This document shows positions 8,234-17,524 of a stretch of DNA of 64,000 nucleotides, piece by piece. The notes below the pieces were generated by a model that searched no databases, was not told the origin of the DNA, and was given only the letters and a program-made list of their open reading frames with translations. A program made the position numbers and the translations under genes. Source of the stretch: Rhodobacterales bacterium HKCCSP123 (GTDB lineage: Bacteria; Pseudomonadota; Alphaproteobacteria; Rhodobacterales; Rhodobacteraceae). Where the stretch lies: positions 1 through 64,000 of the forward strand of contig WVSO01000012.1 of the NCBI GenBank assembly GCA_015689745.1. Direction: 5' to 3'. Every line of letters begins with the position of its first letter. Within the stretch, counting starts at the first letter, position 1.

Positions 8234-9024
8234 GCGCCGGCCCCCGCTTCAAGCTTGTCCTTGTTCTTGAGGCCGGTGCCCAGGTAGGCCTCGATCACGT
8301 GCTCGTTGGCCTTGATCTCGTCGATCGTGCCCTCGGCCAGCACCTTGCCCTCGGCCATCACGATGACCGGGTCGCAGAGGCGGGCGATGAAATCCATGTC
8401 GTGCTCGATCACGCAGAAGGTGTAGCCGCGTTCCTTGTTGAGGCGGATGATCGCGTCGCCGATGGTGTTGAGAAGCGTCCGGTTCACACCCGCGCCCACC
8501 TCGTCGAGGAAGACGATCTTGGCGTCGACCATCATGGTGCGGCCCAGCTCCAGCAGTTTTTTCTGACCGCCCGAGACCTGGCCCGCCGGATGGTCGGCCA
8601 GGTGTTCGATGGTCAGGAACTCGAGCACCTCGTCGGCCTTCGCCCTCAGCGCGCGCTCCTCGTCGGCAATGCGCTTGCGGCCGAACCAGGTGTTCCAGAG
8701 GGTCTCGCCCGACTGGTCCGCAGGGACCATCATCAGGTTCTCGCGGCAGGTCATCGAGTGAAACTCGTGCGCGATCTGGAAGGTCCGCAGCAGGCCCTTG
8801 CCGAAGAGGACATGCGGCGCAAGGCCGGTGATGTCCTCGCCATCCATCACGACCCGCCCCGAGGTCGGCGGCAGGACGCCCGCGATCACGTTGAAGAGCG
8901 TGGTCTTGCCCGCCCCGTTGGGACCGATCAGCGCGGTGATCGAGCCGGTCTCGATGGTCAGGCTCGCACCGTCCACGGCATGAAAGCCGCCGAAATGCTT
9001 GTGGAGGTCGTGGACGACGATCAT
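8230..9024 (-). CDS. livG: Branched-chain amino acid ABC transporter ATP-binding protein LivG
   Basis: Partner ATPase of LivF, 264 residues: Walker [13 protein letters not shown], signature [16 protein letters not shown], Walker [13 protein letters not shown] and H-loop VIEHDMDFI. The Walker B continuation EVGAGVN replaces the common EPAAGLN, keeping the catalytic Glu. The ATG at 9024 is preferred over a TTG at 9030 because a G-rich Shine-Dalgarno-like run lies 9-10 nt upstream of the ATG. It is separated from livJ by a hairpin that probably lowers expression of the ATPases and permeases relative to the binding protein. Confidence 0.92.
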   Translation of the reverse strand: MIVVHDLHKHFGGFHAVDGASLTIETGSITALIGPNGAGKTTLFNVIAGVLPPTSGRVVMDGEDITGLAPHVLFGKGLLRTFQIAHEFHSMTCRENLMMVPADQSGETLWNTWFGRKRIADEERALRAKADEVLEFLTIEHLADHPAGQVSGGQKKLLELGRTMMVDAKIVFLDEVGAGVNRTLLNTIGDAIIRLNKERGYTFCVIEHDMDFIARLCDPVIVMAEGKVLAEGTIDEIKANEHVIEAYLGTGLKNKDKLEAGAGA

Positions 9025-9048
9025 CGGCAAAAATCCCCCTGAAACGAA

Positions 9049-9073
9049 GCAGCCCGGCGAATGACCGGGCTGC
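9049..9073 (-). terminator. Attenuating hairpin between livJ and livG
   Basis: Perfect 9-bp stem GCAGCCCGG / CCGGGCTGC with a 7-nt loop (9049-9057 / 9065-9073), followed on the minus strand by a short T-rich stretch (TTCGTTTC). Its position between a binding-protein gene and the remaining transporter genes fits a partial terminator that also protects the livJ mRNA 3' end. Confidence 0.65.
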
Positions 9074-9097
9074 CTGCGATGTTTGTTGGCCGAGATA

Positions 9098-10294
9098 TCA
9101 GCGGAAGTTCACGGTCTCGATCGCGCCATCGATGATCTCGATCTCGCGGTAGGCGCCCGCGCTCTCGCCGCCGCCGATCAGTTCGACGGCCGTCGCGCCG
9201 ACGTAGTCGATGTCGGTGCCCGCCGCGAGCAGCTCGAGCGCGCGGCCCAGCTCGCCCGGCAGGATCGGCTCGCCAGGAGCGTTTGCGACGTCCATGACAT
9301 GCGCGGCATACTCGCCCGGATCGGTCGAGCCTGCGGCCTGCATGGCCAGCATGATCAGCGCCGCGGCGTCATAGGCCTCGGCCGAGAAGGCGGAGGTGCC
9401 GTCGAAACCCGCGGCCTCGGCGAGACCGAAGTAGACGTCCACGCCCTCGCTGTCGGTGCCGGGGAACTGGCCGAACGAGCCGTTCAGGTCAGCACCGATC
9501 GCTTCCACGAGCGCGTCGCCGACCATGCCGTCGGGCAGCACGAAGGTGTCGAAGGCGCCGGTGTCAAGCGCGGCCTGGATGATGCCGCGGCCACCCTGGT
9601 CGAGGTAGCCCGCGACGACGAGGACGTCACCGCCGGCGGAGGCCAGCGCGCCGACCTCTGCCGAGTAGTCGGCGCGGCCGTCTTCATGCGCGGCGACCAG
9701 GGTCACCGTGCCGCCTGCGGCTTCGAAGGCGGCGGCGAAGCTGTCGGCAAGGCCCTGGCCGTAGTCGTTGTTGGTGTAGGTCACGGCGACGGTGTCATAG
9801 CCGCGGTCCATGATGATCTCGGTCATCACGACACCCTGGCGCGCGTCCGACGGCGCGGTGCGGAAGAACAGGCCGTTGTCTTCCAGCGTCGAGAGCGCCG
9901 GCGAGGTGGCCGAGGGCGAGATCATGACCATGCCGTTGGCGATCGCCACGTTGTTCAGGGCCGCGATGGTCGCACCCGAGCAGAGCGCGCCCACGATGCC
10001 GTCCACGTTGTCCGAGGTGATCAGGCGCTCGGCGACCGCGGTCGCGGCCGAGGCGTCGACGCAGGTCGAGTCGCCGCGGATCGGCGTCACGGACATGCCG
10101 CCCAGCAGGGCGCCGCTTTCCGTGACTTCGGCCATCGCGAGCTCCGCGCCGTCTGCCATGCCGACCGCCAGCGATTCCGCCGGGCCGGTGAAGCCGAGCA
10201 TGACGCCGAGCGTCACGCCGCCGCCGTGTGCATCGGCGAAGGCCGTGCCGGTCAGGGCCATGGTGGCGGCAGAGGCCATCAGGATTTTTTTCAT
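9098..10294 (-). CDS. livJ: Branched-chain amino acid type ABC transporter substrate-binding protein (LivJ/BraC family)
   Basis: Periplasmic binding protein of the liv operon, 398 residues, with a signal peptide of ~22 residues ending AFA-DA. The mature protein shows the type I periplasmic-binding fold with features of the Leu/Ile/Val family: a GFTGPAESLAVGM start of the ligand-binding lobe, GALCSGATIAALNNVAIANG, and SPSATSPALSTLEDNGLFFRTAPSD. It is strongly acidic, as is usual for marine Rhodobacteraceae exported proteins. The ATG at 10294 is chosen for the Lys-Lys signal-peptide start. It heads the operon and is followed by an attenuator hairpin. The family also binds amides, aromatic acids or urea, so the ligand is not certain. 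Confidence 0.88.
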   Translation of the reverse strand: MKKILMASAATMALTGTAFADAHGGGVTLGVMLGFTGPAESLAVGMADGAELAMAEVTESGALLGGMSVTPIRGDSTCVDASAATAVAERLITSDNVDGIVGALCSGATIAALNNVAIANGMVMISPSATSPALSTLEDNGLFFRTAPSDARQGVVMTEIIMDRGYDTVAVTYTNNDYGQGLADSFAAAFEAAGGTVTLVAAHEDGRADYSAEVGALASAGGDVLVVAGYLDQGGRGIIQAALDTGAFDTFVLPDGMVGDALVEAIGADLNGSFGQFPGTDSEGVDVYFGLAEAAGFDGTSAFSAEAYDAAALIMLAMQAAGSTDPGEYAAHVMDVANAPGEPILPGELGRALELLAAGTDIDYVGATAVELIGGGESAGAYREIEIIDGAIETVNFR

Positions 10295-10481
10295 GATTGT
10301 AACTCCCAAGTTGGACAGTTTCTGTCTTATGGGCGGGCAAGGTATCCGCAGGGTGAGGCGAAGGGAAGGGGTATCCGTCACGTGCGGGTGCAATGGACCG
10401 CAAGCCTGAAAACCTGCCCTGCGGACAGGACAACCGCCTTTCGGATCGCCTCTTTCGGTCGACCTTCCCGCTGACCTTACG

Positions 10482-11501
10482 TCAAGGGGCGGTCGTGCCG
10501 AACAGCCGCAGGCGCGACACGCCACCGTCCGGGAAGATGTTGAAACGCACATGGGTCACCGGGCCCAGGTCGATCAACTCGTCGCGGTAGCTGTGCTCGG
10601 CATCCGGCCCCAGTTTCTGCGGCGGCAGAAGCTCTTTCCAGAACATCGAGTCGGTGATGAGCGCGTCGGTCAGCCCGTCGCCGAACTTGCGCAGGTCCGC
10701 CGCCTGGATCGAGGCGGTGTCGGGATAGTTGCCCTTGAAATGCGCCGTGTCGATCAGGGCCTTCTCGATGGTGCCGCGCGCACCCAGCGCGATGATCATC
10801 CAGTCGTAGCCCGGCTCGCGGCGGCGCCGCGTTTCCCATCCGTCGCCCATGTTGAAGCCGCGGCCCGGTGCCAGCAGGCGCATGTAATCGCCGTAATGGG
10901 CATCCGAGAAGCCCAGGATCCGGCCCCCGTTCAGCGCGGCGGCCAGGTCGATCTCGCCCTTCGAATTCGCCTCGTCCAGTTCGGGAACGCCATAGGCCTT
11001 GAGCCGCGCGATCCCGCCGTCGGGGTAGATGTTGATCCGCAGATGCGTCCAGCTCTCGTAGCTGTCGCAGCCGAAATAGTGGTGCGACGAGGGGCCGAGC
11101 GCCTTGTGCGGCAGGATGGTGACCCAGCTCTGCTCTTCGGGGGGGAGGTCGCCGCTGTAGGTCGTCGCCTCGATCTTCACGGCCGGCGCGTAGTTTCCGG
11201 TGAAATGCGCGGTATCGACGTCGAAGCCGATGATCCGCCCCGCGCCCGCCAGCTTGATCACCGCCGCGTCATGCCCGCCGTCCCGGCGGCGCTGCGTCTC
11301 CCAGCCGTCCATCCACTTGCCGTGGTCGTCGAACTTGCCCTCGATGAAGACCGGGGGGCTGTCCTGCAGCATCCGGTCGAGCGGTGCGAAGAACTGGTTC
11401 GTCGCCCAGAGCGCCTTGGCGCCGAGGCCGGCGGAGGCGAGGTTGACACCCGTGCGCGCGAAAAGCGGGATGTCGGGGTTCAGGCTTTCGATGCTTGCCA
11501 T
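10482..11501 (-). CDS. alc: Allantoicase
   Basis: Hydrolyses allantoate to ureidoglycolate and urea in purine catabolism (cytoplasm). The 339-residue protein contains two tandem allantoicase repeats, seen as the duplicated words DGWETQRRR / DGWETRRRR, DTAHFTGNYAP / DTAHFKGNYPD and THLRINIYPDGGIARLKAYG / THVRFNIFPDGGVSRLRLFG. The ATG at 11501 begins the protein at MASIESLNP, leaving a 212-bp divergent promoter region shared with puuD. Divergence from a urate-oxidising enzyme confirms the pathway: urate to 5-hydroxyisourate to allantoin to allantoate. The intermediate enzymes (HIU hydrolase, OHCU decarboxylase, allantoinase) are not in the window. Confidence 0.95.
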   Translation of the reverse strand: MASIESLNPDIPLFARTGVNLASAGLGAKALWATNQFFAPLDRMLQDSPPVFIEGKFDDHGKWMDGWETQRRRDGGHDAAVIKLAGAGRIIGFDVDTAHFTGNYAPAVKIEATTYSGDLPPEEQSWVTILPHKALGPSSHHYFGCDSYESWTHLRINIYPDGGIARLKAYGVPELDEANSKGEIDLAAALNGGRILGFSDAHYGDYMRLLAPGRGFNMGDGWETRRRREPGYDWMIIALGARGTIEKALIDTAHFKGNYPDTASIQAADLRKFGDGLTDALITDSMFWKELLPPQKLGPDAEHSYRDELIDLGPVTHVRFNIFPDGGVSRLRLFGTTAP

Positions 11502-11713
11502 TCTCGGTGTCCGGTTGAGGCGAGGGCAGGGGGAAGCCGTCCGGTTCTCCGGAGGTGCCCGTGCCTTCGATTGCAGCAGATGCCCGACGAATACGCGGCT
11601 TTTGCGCCCAAGGGCAAGAGGCCCTGCCGCGGAGATCTTGCACCTGCCGGCGATTTCGTCGGATTGTCCGGGCACTGACCGGAAAACCGGCCGTCGTGGC
11701 GCGAGGGGCTGAC

Positions 11714-12940
11714 ATGGACGCAACCATTCTTCTGCACTGGGCGGAATTCGCCGTCCGCTGGTTGCATGTCATCACCGCGATCGCCTGGATCGGGTCGAGC
11801 TTCTACTTCATCGCGCTGGACCTGGGGCTGAACCGCAACATCCCCGGCCCCGCCGACGGCGAGGAATGGCAGGTCCATGGCGGCGGGTTCTACCACATCC
11901 AGAAGTACATGGTCGCGCCCGAGGCGATGCCCGAGCACCTGACCTGGTTCAAATGGGAAAGCTACGCGACATGGCTGTCGGGGGCCGCCCTTCTGATCCT
12001 GCTCTACTGGGTGGGGGCCGAGCTTTACCTGGTCGACTGGACCGTGATGGAACTGGCGCCCTGGCAGGCGATCGCGCTTTCGGCCCTGTCCCTGACGCTG
12101 GGGTGGGTGGCTTACGACATGCTGTGCAAGTCGAGGCTCGGGGACAATCCGACGCTTCTGATGCTGCTGCTCTTCGGCATCATCGTGGTGCTCGCCTGGG
12201 GTTACACGCAGGTCTTCTCGGGCCGCGCGGCGCTTCTGCACCTCGGCGCGCTGACGGCGACGATCATGACGGCGAATGTCGCCATGATCATCATTCCCAA
12301 CCAGAAGATCGTGGTGGCCGACCTCAAGGCGGGCCGCACGCCCGATCCGAAATACGGCAAGATCGCCAAGCTGCGCTCGACCCACAACAATTACCTGACG
12401 CTGCCGGTCATCTTCCTGATGCTGTCGAACCATTACCCGCTCGCCTTCGCGTCGGACTGGAACTGGCTGATCGCCTCGCTCGTCTTCCTGATGGGCGTGA
12501 CGATCCGGCATTTCTTCAACACGATGCATGCCCGGGGCGGCTACCGCTGGTGGACATGGGGCGCCACGGCCGTGATCTTCGCCGTGATCGTCTGGCTCTC
12601 CGTGCTGCCGCTGATGCGGGACGAGCCGATGGAAGAGGCGGCCCTGAGCCCGAGCCAGGAACGCTTCGCCGCGCACGCGCTCTTCCCCGAGGTCTCGGGG
12701 CTGGTCTACGCCAACTGCGCCTCCTGCCACGCCTCCGAGGTGTTCATGGCGGGGCTCGCCGCGGCCCCGAGGGGCGTGATGCTCGACACGGACGGGCAGA
12801 TCGCGATCCACGCGCGCCAGATCTACCTGCAGGCGGGCGTGACCCACGCGATGCCGCCCGGCAATTTCGCCTTTCTCACCGAGGAGGACCGCGCGCTGAT
12901 CCGCCGCTGGTACCGCGAGGTGACGGGCGGCGCACTCTGA
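11714..12940 (+). CDS. puuD: Membrane-bound urate hydroxylase PuuD with cytochrome c domain
   Basis: Oxidises urate to 5-hydroxyisourate and passes electrons to a c-type heme rather than to O2. The 408-residue protein has an N-terminal membrane domain of about eight helices (WLHVITAIAWIGSSFYFIALD start) and a C-terminal cytochrome c domain with the heme motif C335-A-S-C338-H339. A likely distal Met lies in HAMPPGN. Heme attachment would depend on the Ccm system, part of which is encoded at 0.8-3.3 kb. ATG at 11714 follows a GAGGGG run at typical distance. It is followed after 16 bp by an HpcH-type aldolase, probably in the same transcript. Confidence 0.94.
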   Translation: MDATILLHWAEFAVRWLHVITAIAWIGSSFYFIALDLGLNRNIPGPADGEEWQVHGGGFYHIQKYMVAPEAMPEHLTWFKWESYATWLSGAALLILLYWVGAELYLVDWTVMELAPWQAIALSALSLTLGWVAYDMLCKSRLGDNPTLLMLLLFGIIVVLAWGYTQVFSGRAALLHLGALTATIMTANVAMIIIPNQKIVVADLKAGRTPDPKYGKIAKLRSTHNNYLTLPVIFLMLSNHYPLAFASDWNWLIASLVFLMGVTIRHFFNTMHARGGYRWWTWGATAVIFAVIVWLSVLPLMRDEPMEEAALSPSQERFAAHALFPEVSGLVYANCASCHASEVFMAGLAAAPRGVMLDTDGQIAIHARQIYLQAGVTHAMPPGNFAFLTEEDRALIRRWYREVTGGAL

Positions 12941-12956
12941 CGAAAAGGGACAAGGA

Positions 12957-13718
12957 ATGCCTGCACCACGAAACGACTTCAAGGCGGCGCTCGCCGCGGG
13001 CGAGCTGCAGCGCGGGCTCTGGCTGGCGCTCGGCTCCGAGACGGTGACCGAGATCGCGGGCAATGCCGGGTTCGACTGGTGCCTCGTCGATGGCGAACAC
13101 GCGCCGTGGGAACCTGCGCTGATCCGGCGTCAGCTGATGGTGCTGGAAGGCACGGGCACGCCCTCGATCGTGCGCGTGCCGGTGAACGAGCCCTGGGTGC
13201 TGAAACAGGCGCTCGACATCGGCGCGCAATCGGTGATGGTCCCGATGGTGAACTCGGCCGAGGAGGCGCGCGCCGCCGTCGCGGCCTGCCGCTACCCGCC
13301 CGCCGGCATTCGCGGAAACGGCGGCTACACGATGCGCGCGAGCGGCTACGGCGCCATCCCCGATTATGCCGTCACCGCCAACGAGGAGATCTGCGTCATC
13401 GTCCAGGCCGAGAGCCGCGCCGCGGTCGAAGCCCTGCCGGAGATCGCCGCCGTCGACGGGGTCGACTGCGTCTTCTTCGGCCCCGCCGATCTCGCCGCCG
13501 ACATGGGCCACCGCGCCGACCCGATGAACACGGACGTCTGGGACGCGATCCGCCACGGCGCCGGCGTGATCCGCGCGGCGGGCAAGGCCGCGGGCCTGTT
13601 CGGGCCGCCCGCGCTCGAGGCCGAGATGATCGAGACGGGATTCACCATGCTGAGCGCGGGGTCGGATGCCGATCTCGTCAACGGCCTTCTGCGGCGGGTC
13701 GCCGGGGGCGCGGCGTGA
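12957..13718 (+). CDS. HpcH/HpaI aldolase (citrate-lyase beta-like) family protein
   Basis: Class II pyruvate-type aldolase of 253 residues, TIM-barrel. Family blocks are FDWCLVDGEHAPWE, GAQSVMVPMVNSAEEARAAVAACRYPP and VDCVFFGPADLAADMG. The last two supply the metal ligands (Glu and Asp) and the 2-keto acid pocket. Relatives cleave 4-hydroxy-2-oxoheptanedioate or 2-keto-3-deoxy sugars acids. The usual RGVRG word after YPP is IRGNGGYTMR here. Placement right behind puuD hints at a role around glyoxylate or another product of purine breakdown, but no family member is known to me for that step. Its stop overlaps the GTG start of the next gene. Confidence 0.8.
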   Translation: MPAPRNDFKAALAAGELQRGLWLALGSETVTEIAGNAGFDWCLVDGEHAPWEPALIRRQLMVLEGTGTPSIVRVPVNEPWVLKQALDIGAQSVMVPMVNSAEEARAAVAACRYPPAGIRGNGGYTMRASGYGAIPDYAVTANEEICVIVQAESRAAVEALPEIAAVDGVDCVFFGPADLAADMGHRADPMNTDVWDAIRHGAGVIRAAGKAAGLFGPPALEAEMIETGFTMLSAGSDADLVNGLLRRVAGGAA

Positions 13719-14764
13719 TCCGTCTGCGCCACGGCGACAGCGCGCTGTCGGTCGATCCCGGCCTCGGCAACCTGCCCGATTGGCAGGTGGGCGGACGCCG
13801 CCCCCTGCATTCCGCGCCCTGGCGCGAGGAGGTCGCGGTGCAGAGCGACCCGGACCTCCCCCTCGTCAACAAGCGCCTCGCCGGCGATTTCCTCTGCATG
13901 CCCTTCGGACAGGACGACGTGGCGGGCGGGCCGATTCACGGCCCCACGGCCAATGCGCCCTGGGAGGTGATCCGGCAGGACGTGGCCGAGGCGCATCTGC
14001 GCCTCTCCGTGCATGTGCGTGGCGCGACGGTCGACAAGCTGGTGCAGATCACGGGCCCGGTCCTCTACCAGACCCACCGGATCGTGGGGGGGGAGGGCGC
14101 GGTCACCTTCGCCCATCACCCGATGATCCGCATGGCCGAGGGCGGGCGCCTCTCCTACTCGCCCAAGCGCGCGGTGCTGACAGACCCCGTCCCGCAATAC
14201 GCGGGCCACACGCTCTGGGCGCTGAACCAGACCCGGCCCGTCGCGGGCAACGACCTGCGCCTTGATTGCGAGGACGGGACGGAGTGGGACCTGCACCACT
14301 ACCCCGCCGGTCACAGGGTCGAGGATTTCTGCATCCTGGTCGAGGGGCGCGGTGCGCGCATCGGCTGGACCGTGGCGATGCGCAACGCCGAGGATGACAT
14401 GCTGGTCGTCCTGAAGGACGCGAGGCTGATGCCCGTGACGATGCTCTGGGTCTCGAACGGCGGGCGCGATTTCTCCCCCTGGAACGGGCGGCATACCGGT
14501 GTGCTCGGCATCGAGGACGGCTGCGCCTGTGGCGCGGCGGGGCTGGCCGCCGCACTGGCCGACAACCGCCTGACGGCGATGGGGGTGCCGACGGTCATGC
14601 CGCTTGGCGGTGCGCGGACGATCCGGCACGCGATGGTCTCCCTTCCGCGCCCGCCGGGCTGGTCGGAGGTGGCCGAGGTGACGCTCGCCAGGGGGCGCAT
14701 GACCCTGACCGAGATCGGCGGCGGCCAGGTCTCGGTACCCTTCGACAGCGGTTTCTTCGGGTGA
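13715..14764 (+). CDS. Galactose-mutarotase-like protein of unknown function
   Basis: A 349-residue soluble protein without signal peptide or membrane segment. The pattern of short beta strands, the GPIHGPTANAPWE segment near residues 70-82, the HTLWALNQTRP block and the C-terminal LWVSNGGRDFSPWNGRH block are reminiscent of aldose 1-epimerase-like carbohydrate-binding proteins; this is a fold-level guess. The GTG at 13715 is chosen because it forms a GTGA overlap with the aldolase stop, giving an aldolase/epimerase-like pair that is translationally coupled. With the aldolase it may process a keto-acid or sugar-acid intermediate. Confidence 0.55.
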   Translation: MIRLRHGDSALSVDPGLGNLPDWQVGGRRPLHSAPWREEVAVQSDPDLPLVNKRLAGDFLCMPFGQDDVAGGPIHGPTANAPWEVIRQDVAEAHLRLSVHVRGATVDKLVQITGPVLYQTHRIVGGEGAVTFAHHPMIRMAEGGRLSYSPKRAVLTDPVPQYAGHTLWALNQTRPVAGNDLRLDCEDGTEWDLHHYPAGHRVEDFCILVEGRGARIGWTVAMRNAEDDMLVVLKDARLMPVTMLWVSNGGRDFSPWNGRHTGVLGIEDGCACGAAGLAAALADNRLTAMGVPTVMPLGGARTIRHAMVSLPRPPGWSEVAEVTLARGRMTLTEIGGGQVSVPFDSGFFG

Positions 14765-14768
14765 CCCG

Positions 14769-15215
14769 ATGATCCTCGTCGATGCCGATGCCTGCCCGGT
14801 GAAAGAGGAGATCTACACCGTCGCCTATCGCCACAAGCTGCCCGTGCGCCTCTTCGCGGCGAGTTACCTGCGCCACCCCGAACACCCGCTGATCTCCATG
14901 ACCATGGCCGGTGATGCCTTCGACGCCGCCGACGACCTGATCGCCGCGGCCGCCGCGCCCGGCACGCTGGTCATCACCGCCGACCTGCCGCTCGCCGACC
15001 GGGCGCTGAAGGCCGGGGCCGAGGTGCTGACGCACCGCGGCGAGGCGCTGACACCGGCCAACATCGGCGGCAAGCTCGCCACCCGCGACCTCATGGCCGA
15101 CCTGCGCGGCGGGCTCGAGGGGCAGGCCCTCGGCGGGCCGCGTCCCTTCTCGAAGGCCGACCGCAGCGCCTTCGCCCAGGCGCTCGAGCGCGCGGCACGG
15201 CGTCTCTCCCCTTGA
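14769..15215 (+). CDS. YaiI/YqxD family protein (DUF188)
   Basis: A 148-residue cytoplasmic protein of the UPF0178 family: start MILVDADACPVKEEI with the conserved Asp residues, ITADLPLADRALKAGAEVLTHRGEALT, and a C-terminal GGPRPFSKADRSAFAQALER that is near-invariant in the family. The Asp-rich N-terminus resembles PIN-like nuclease or hydrolase folds, but activity is not established. The length is normal. It begins 4 bp after the mutarotase-like gene and precedes der by 54 bp. Confidence 0.9.
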   Translation: MILVDADACPVKEEIYTVAYRHKLPVRLFAASYLRHPEHPLISMTMAGDAFDAADDLIAAAAAPGTLVITADLPLADRALKAGAEVLTHRGEALTPANIGGKLATRDLMADLRGGLEGQALGGPRPFSKADRSAFAQALERAARRLSP

Positions 15216-15269
15216 TGCGGGACCGCCCTTGGGATAGGTGCGGCGCCTTGGTATTCCCGGAATGACCCC

Positions 15270-16736
15270 ATGAGCTTCACCCTCGCCATCGTCGGCCGCC
15301 CCAATGTCGGCAAGTCCACGCTGTTCAACAGGCTGGTGGGCAAGCGCCTTGCCCTGGTCGATGACCAGCCCGGCGTCACCCGCGACCTGCGCGAGGGCGC
15401 GGCCCGCCTGGGCGACCTGCGCTTCACCGTGATCGACACGGCCGGGCTCGAGGATGCGACCGACGACAGCCTGCAGGGCCGCATGCGGCGCCTGACCGAG
15501 CGCGCGGTCGAGATGGCGGATGCAAGCCTTTTCCTGATCGACGCGCGGGCCGGGATCACGCCGAACGACGAGCTTTTCGCCGAGATCCTGCGCCGCTCGG
15601 GCCGGCCCGTCATCCTCGGCGTGAACAAGGCCGAGGGCCGCCAGGGCGAGGCCGGCGTGCTCGAGGCCTATGCGCTCGGGCTGGGTGAGCCCATCGCGCT
15701 CTCGGCCGAGCATGGCGAGGGGATGGGCGAGCTGGCCGTGGCGCTGACCCCGCTGGTCGAGGCCGCCGAAGAGGCCGTCGCCGTGGTTGAAGAGGCCGAA
15801 ACGGATGTCGATGTCGGGGAGGATGCCGAGGGTGAACTTCGCCCCATAACCCCCTCGCGTCCCTTGAAAATCGCCGTCGTCGGCCGGCCCAACGCGGGCA
15901 AGTCCACGCTGATCAACAAGATCCTCGGCGAGGATCGCCTGCTGACCGGCCCAGAGGCCGGGATCACCCGCGACAGCATCGCCGTGCCTGTGACCTGGGA
16001 CGGCACGCCCATGCGCATCTTCGACACGGCGGGGATGCGCAAGAAGGCCAAGGTGCAGGAAAAGCTGGAGAAATTGTCGGTCGCCGATGGCCTCCGTGCG
16101 GTGAAATTCGCCGAGGTCGTGGTGGTGCTGCTCGACGCCGCGATCCCCTTCGAGCAGCAGGACCTCCGCATCGCCGACCTGGCCGAGCGCGAGGGGCGCG
16201 CGGTGGTGGTTGCGGTCAACAAGTGGGACATCGAGGACAACAAGCAGGAGAAGCTGAAGGCGCTGAAACAGGCCTTCGACACGCTCCTGCCGCAGCTGCG
16301 CGGTGCGCCGCTGGTGACGGTCTCGGCCAAGACGGGCAAGGGGCTTGACCGGCTTCAGGCGGCGGTGATGAAGGCCTACGAGGTCTGGAACCGCCGCGTG
16401 ACCACGGCGCAGCTCAACCGCTGGCTTGCCGCGATGACCGAGGCGCATCCGCCGCCCGCCCCCTCGGGCCGGCGCATCCGGCTGCGCTACATGACCCAGG
16501 CCAAGACGCGGCCGCCGGGGTTCGTGGTGATGTGCAGCCATCCCGACAAGCTGCCCGACAGCTATTCGCGCTATCTTGTCAACGGGTTGCGCGATGACTT
16601 CGACATGCCGGGCACGCCGATCCGGCTCTGGATGCGCAGCCAGGCGGACCAGAACCCCTACAAGGATCGGAAGAAATCCATCCCCTCACGTCTCAGCAAA
16701 CACGTCCGCAGCGGGGCGACGAAAAAGAAGGGCTGA
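15270..16736 (+). CDS. der: Ribosome-assembly GTPase Der (EngA)
   Basis: Essential double GTPase required for 50S subunit maturation. The 488-residue protein has two G domains. G1 is GRPNVGKST at residues 9-17, with DTAG and NKAE; the second begins with GRPNAGKST near residue 204, with [10 protein letters not shown] and NKWD. The C-terminal KH-like domain ends in a basic tail. The ~25-residue acidic Val/Glu-rich linker between the G domains is typical of alphaproteobacterial Der. The ATG at 15270 starts [15 protein letters not shown] directly. It ends convergently with grxD across two strong hairpins. Confidence 0.97.
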   Translation: MSFTLAIVGRPNVGKSTLFNRLVGKRLALVDDQPGVTRDLREGAARLGDLRFTVIDTAGLEDATDDSLQGRMRRLTERAVEMADASLFLIDARAGITPNDELFAEILRRSGRPVILGVNKAEGRQGEAGVLEAYALGLGEPIALSAEHGEGMGELAVALTPLVEAAEEAVAVVEEAETDVDVGEDAEGELRPITPSRPLKIAVVGRPNAGKSTLINKILGEDRLLTGPEAGITRDSIAVPVTWDGTPMRIFDTAGMRKKAKVQEKLEKLSVADGLRAVKFAEVVVVLLDAAIPFEQQDLRIADLAEREGRAVVVAVNKWDIEDNKQEKLKALKQAFDTLLPQLRGAPLVTVSAKTGKGLDRLQAAVMKAYEVWNRRVTTAQLNRWLAAMTEAHPPPAPSGRRIRLRYMTQAKTRPPGFVVMCSHPDKLPDSYSRYLVNGLRDDFDMPGTPIRLWMRSQADQNPYKDRKKSIPSRLSKHVRSGATKKKG

Positions 16737-16752
16737 ACCGCATCGGGTTCGC

Positions 16753-16774
16753 CCTTCATCTTTCCAGAAATACG
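16753..16774 (-). repeat. Dispersed intergenic element, copy 2
   Basis: On the minus strand this reads CGTATTTCTGGAAAGATGAA followed by GG, close to the copies at 25117 and 47056 and to the diverged one at 4198. The two GC hairpins at 16784-16828 lie on its 5' side in the same relative order as at 4150-4186. Confidence 0.55.
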
Positions 16775-16783
16775 CCGGGGAGC

Positions 16784-16828
16784 GCGAGGGGCGGAGCCCC
16801 TCGCACGGGTCGCCCGCGAAGCGGGCGA
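16784..16828. terminator. Two adjacent perfect GC hairpins between der and grxD
   Basis: GCGAGGGGC-GGA-GCCCCTCGC (16784-16804) and TCGCCCGC-GAA-GCGGGCGA (16810-16828). They sit between the convergent der and grxD stops and probably terminate or stabilise both messages. No long U-tract follows either one, so termination efficiency is uncertain. Confidence 0.55.
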
Positions 16829-16834
16829 AACCCC

Positions 16835-17194
16835 TCAGGAATTGGCTTCGCGGATCTTCTCAGCGGCGTCCTTGTCGAAGGAAACGCCCTTGGATTCAAA
16901 GAGTTGATCCAGCTCGCCCGAGAGCGTCATCTCGGTCACGATATCGCAACCGCCGATGAATTCGCCTTTCACGTAAAGCTGCGGGATGGTGGGCCAGTCG
17001 GAGTAGTCCTTGATGCCCTGCCGGATCTCGTCGTCGGCGAGAACGTTCACGTCGGCGAACTCCACGCCCATGTAGTTCAGCACCCCCGCCACGCGGCTGG
17101 AAAAGCCGCATTGCGGCATCATCTTGGTGCCCTTCATGAACAGGACGACGTCGTTCTCGGTGACGGTCTGCTTGATCGTATCTGCGGCGCTCAT
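16835..17194 (-). CDS. grxD: Monothiol glutaredoxin Grx4/GrxD
   Basis: Monothiol CGFS-type glutaredoxin that binds and transfers [2Fe-2S] clusters and partners with BolA in iron homeostasis. The 119-residue protein has the [10 protein letters not shown] motif with Cys29, the cis-Pro segment WPTIPQLYV, and the glutathione-binding [12 protein letters not shown] at 17194 follows GGAAAT and gives the family length. It lies 14 bp downstream of bolA, the expected partner, in a purL-bolA-grxD order that is characteristic of Rhodobacteraceae. Confidence 0.96.
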   Translation of the reverse strand: MSAADTIKQTVTENDVVLFMKGTKMMPQCGFSSRVAGVLNYMGVEFADVNVLADDEIRQGIKDYSDWPTIPQLYVKGEFIGGCDIVTEMTLSGELDQLFESKGVSFDKDAAEKIREANS

Positions 17195-17208
17195 GGGGAA
17201 TTTCCCTT

Positions 17209-17445
17209 TCAATCCGGGGCTTTGGTGGTCAGGGCCAGCGCGTGCAGCTCGCCGTGCGAACCGTCCATCTTGCCCTTCAGCGCGGCATAGACCGCGCGTT
17301 GCTGTTGCACGCGGTTCTGGCCGCGGAAGCTTTCGTCGATGACCTGTGCCGCGAAGTGCTGGCCATCGTCGCCCTCGACCCTGACCTGGCCGTTGGGGAA
17401 GGCCTCTCGCAGCATGTCCTCGATCTCGCGGGCGGTGATGGGCAT
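17209..17445 (-). CDS. BolA family protein
   Basis: Small (78-residue) BolA/IbaG-type protein that forms an Fe-S-bridged heterodimer with CGFS glutaredoxins. It has the N-terminal helix [17 protein letters not shown], the [16 protein letters not shown] segment and [13 protein letters not shown], the conserved helix near the C-terminus. The pairing with grxD 14 bp downstream strongly supports an Fe-S or iron-sensing role. The short length and [11 protein letters not shown] loop place it nearer to the BolA2/IbaG type than to E. coli BolA (105 residues). Confidence 0.93.
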   Translation of the reverse strand: MPITAREIEDMLREAFPNGQVRVEGDDGQHFAAQVIDESFRGQNRVQQQRAVYAALKGKMDGSHGELHALALTTKAPD

Positions 17446-17524
17446 GTGAGTCCTCGACTGGTTTTGTCGGAAATGTAAGCCCCGTGGCGGGGCGGTGCAA
17501 GGCGGGGAAGGGGGGTGCACAGGG

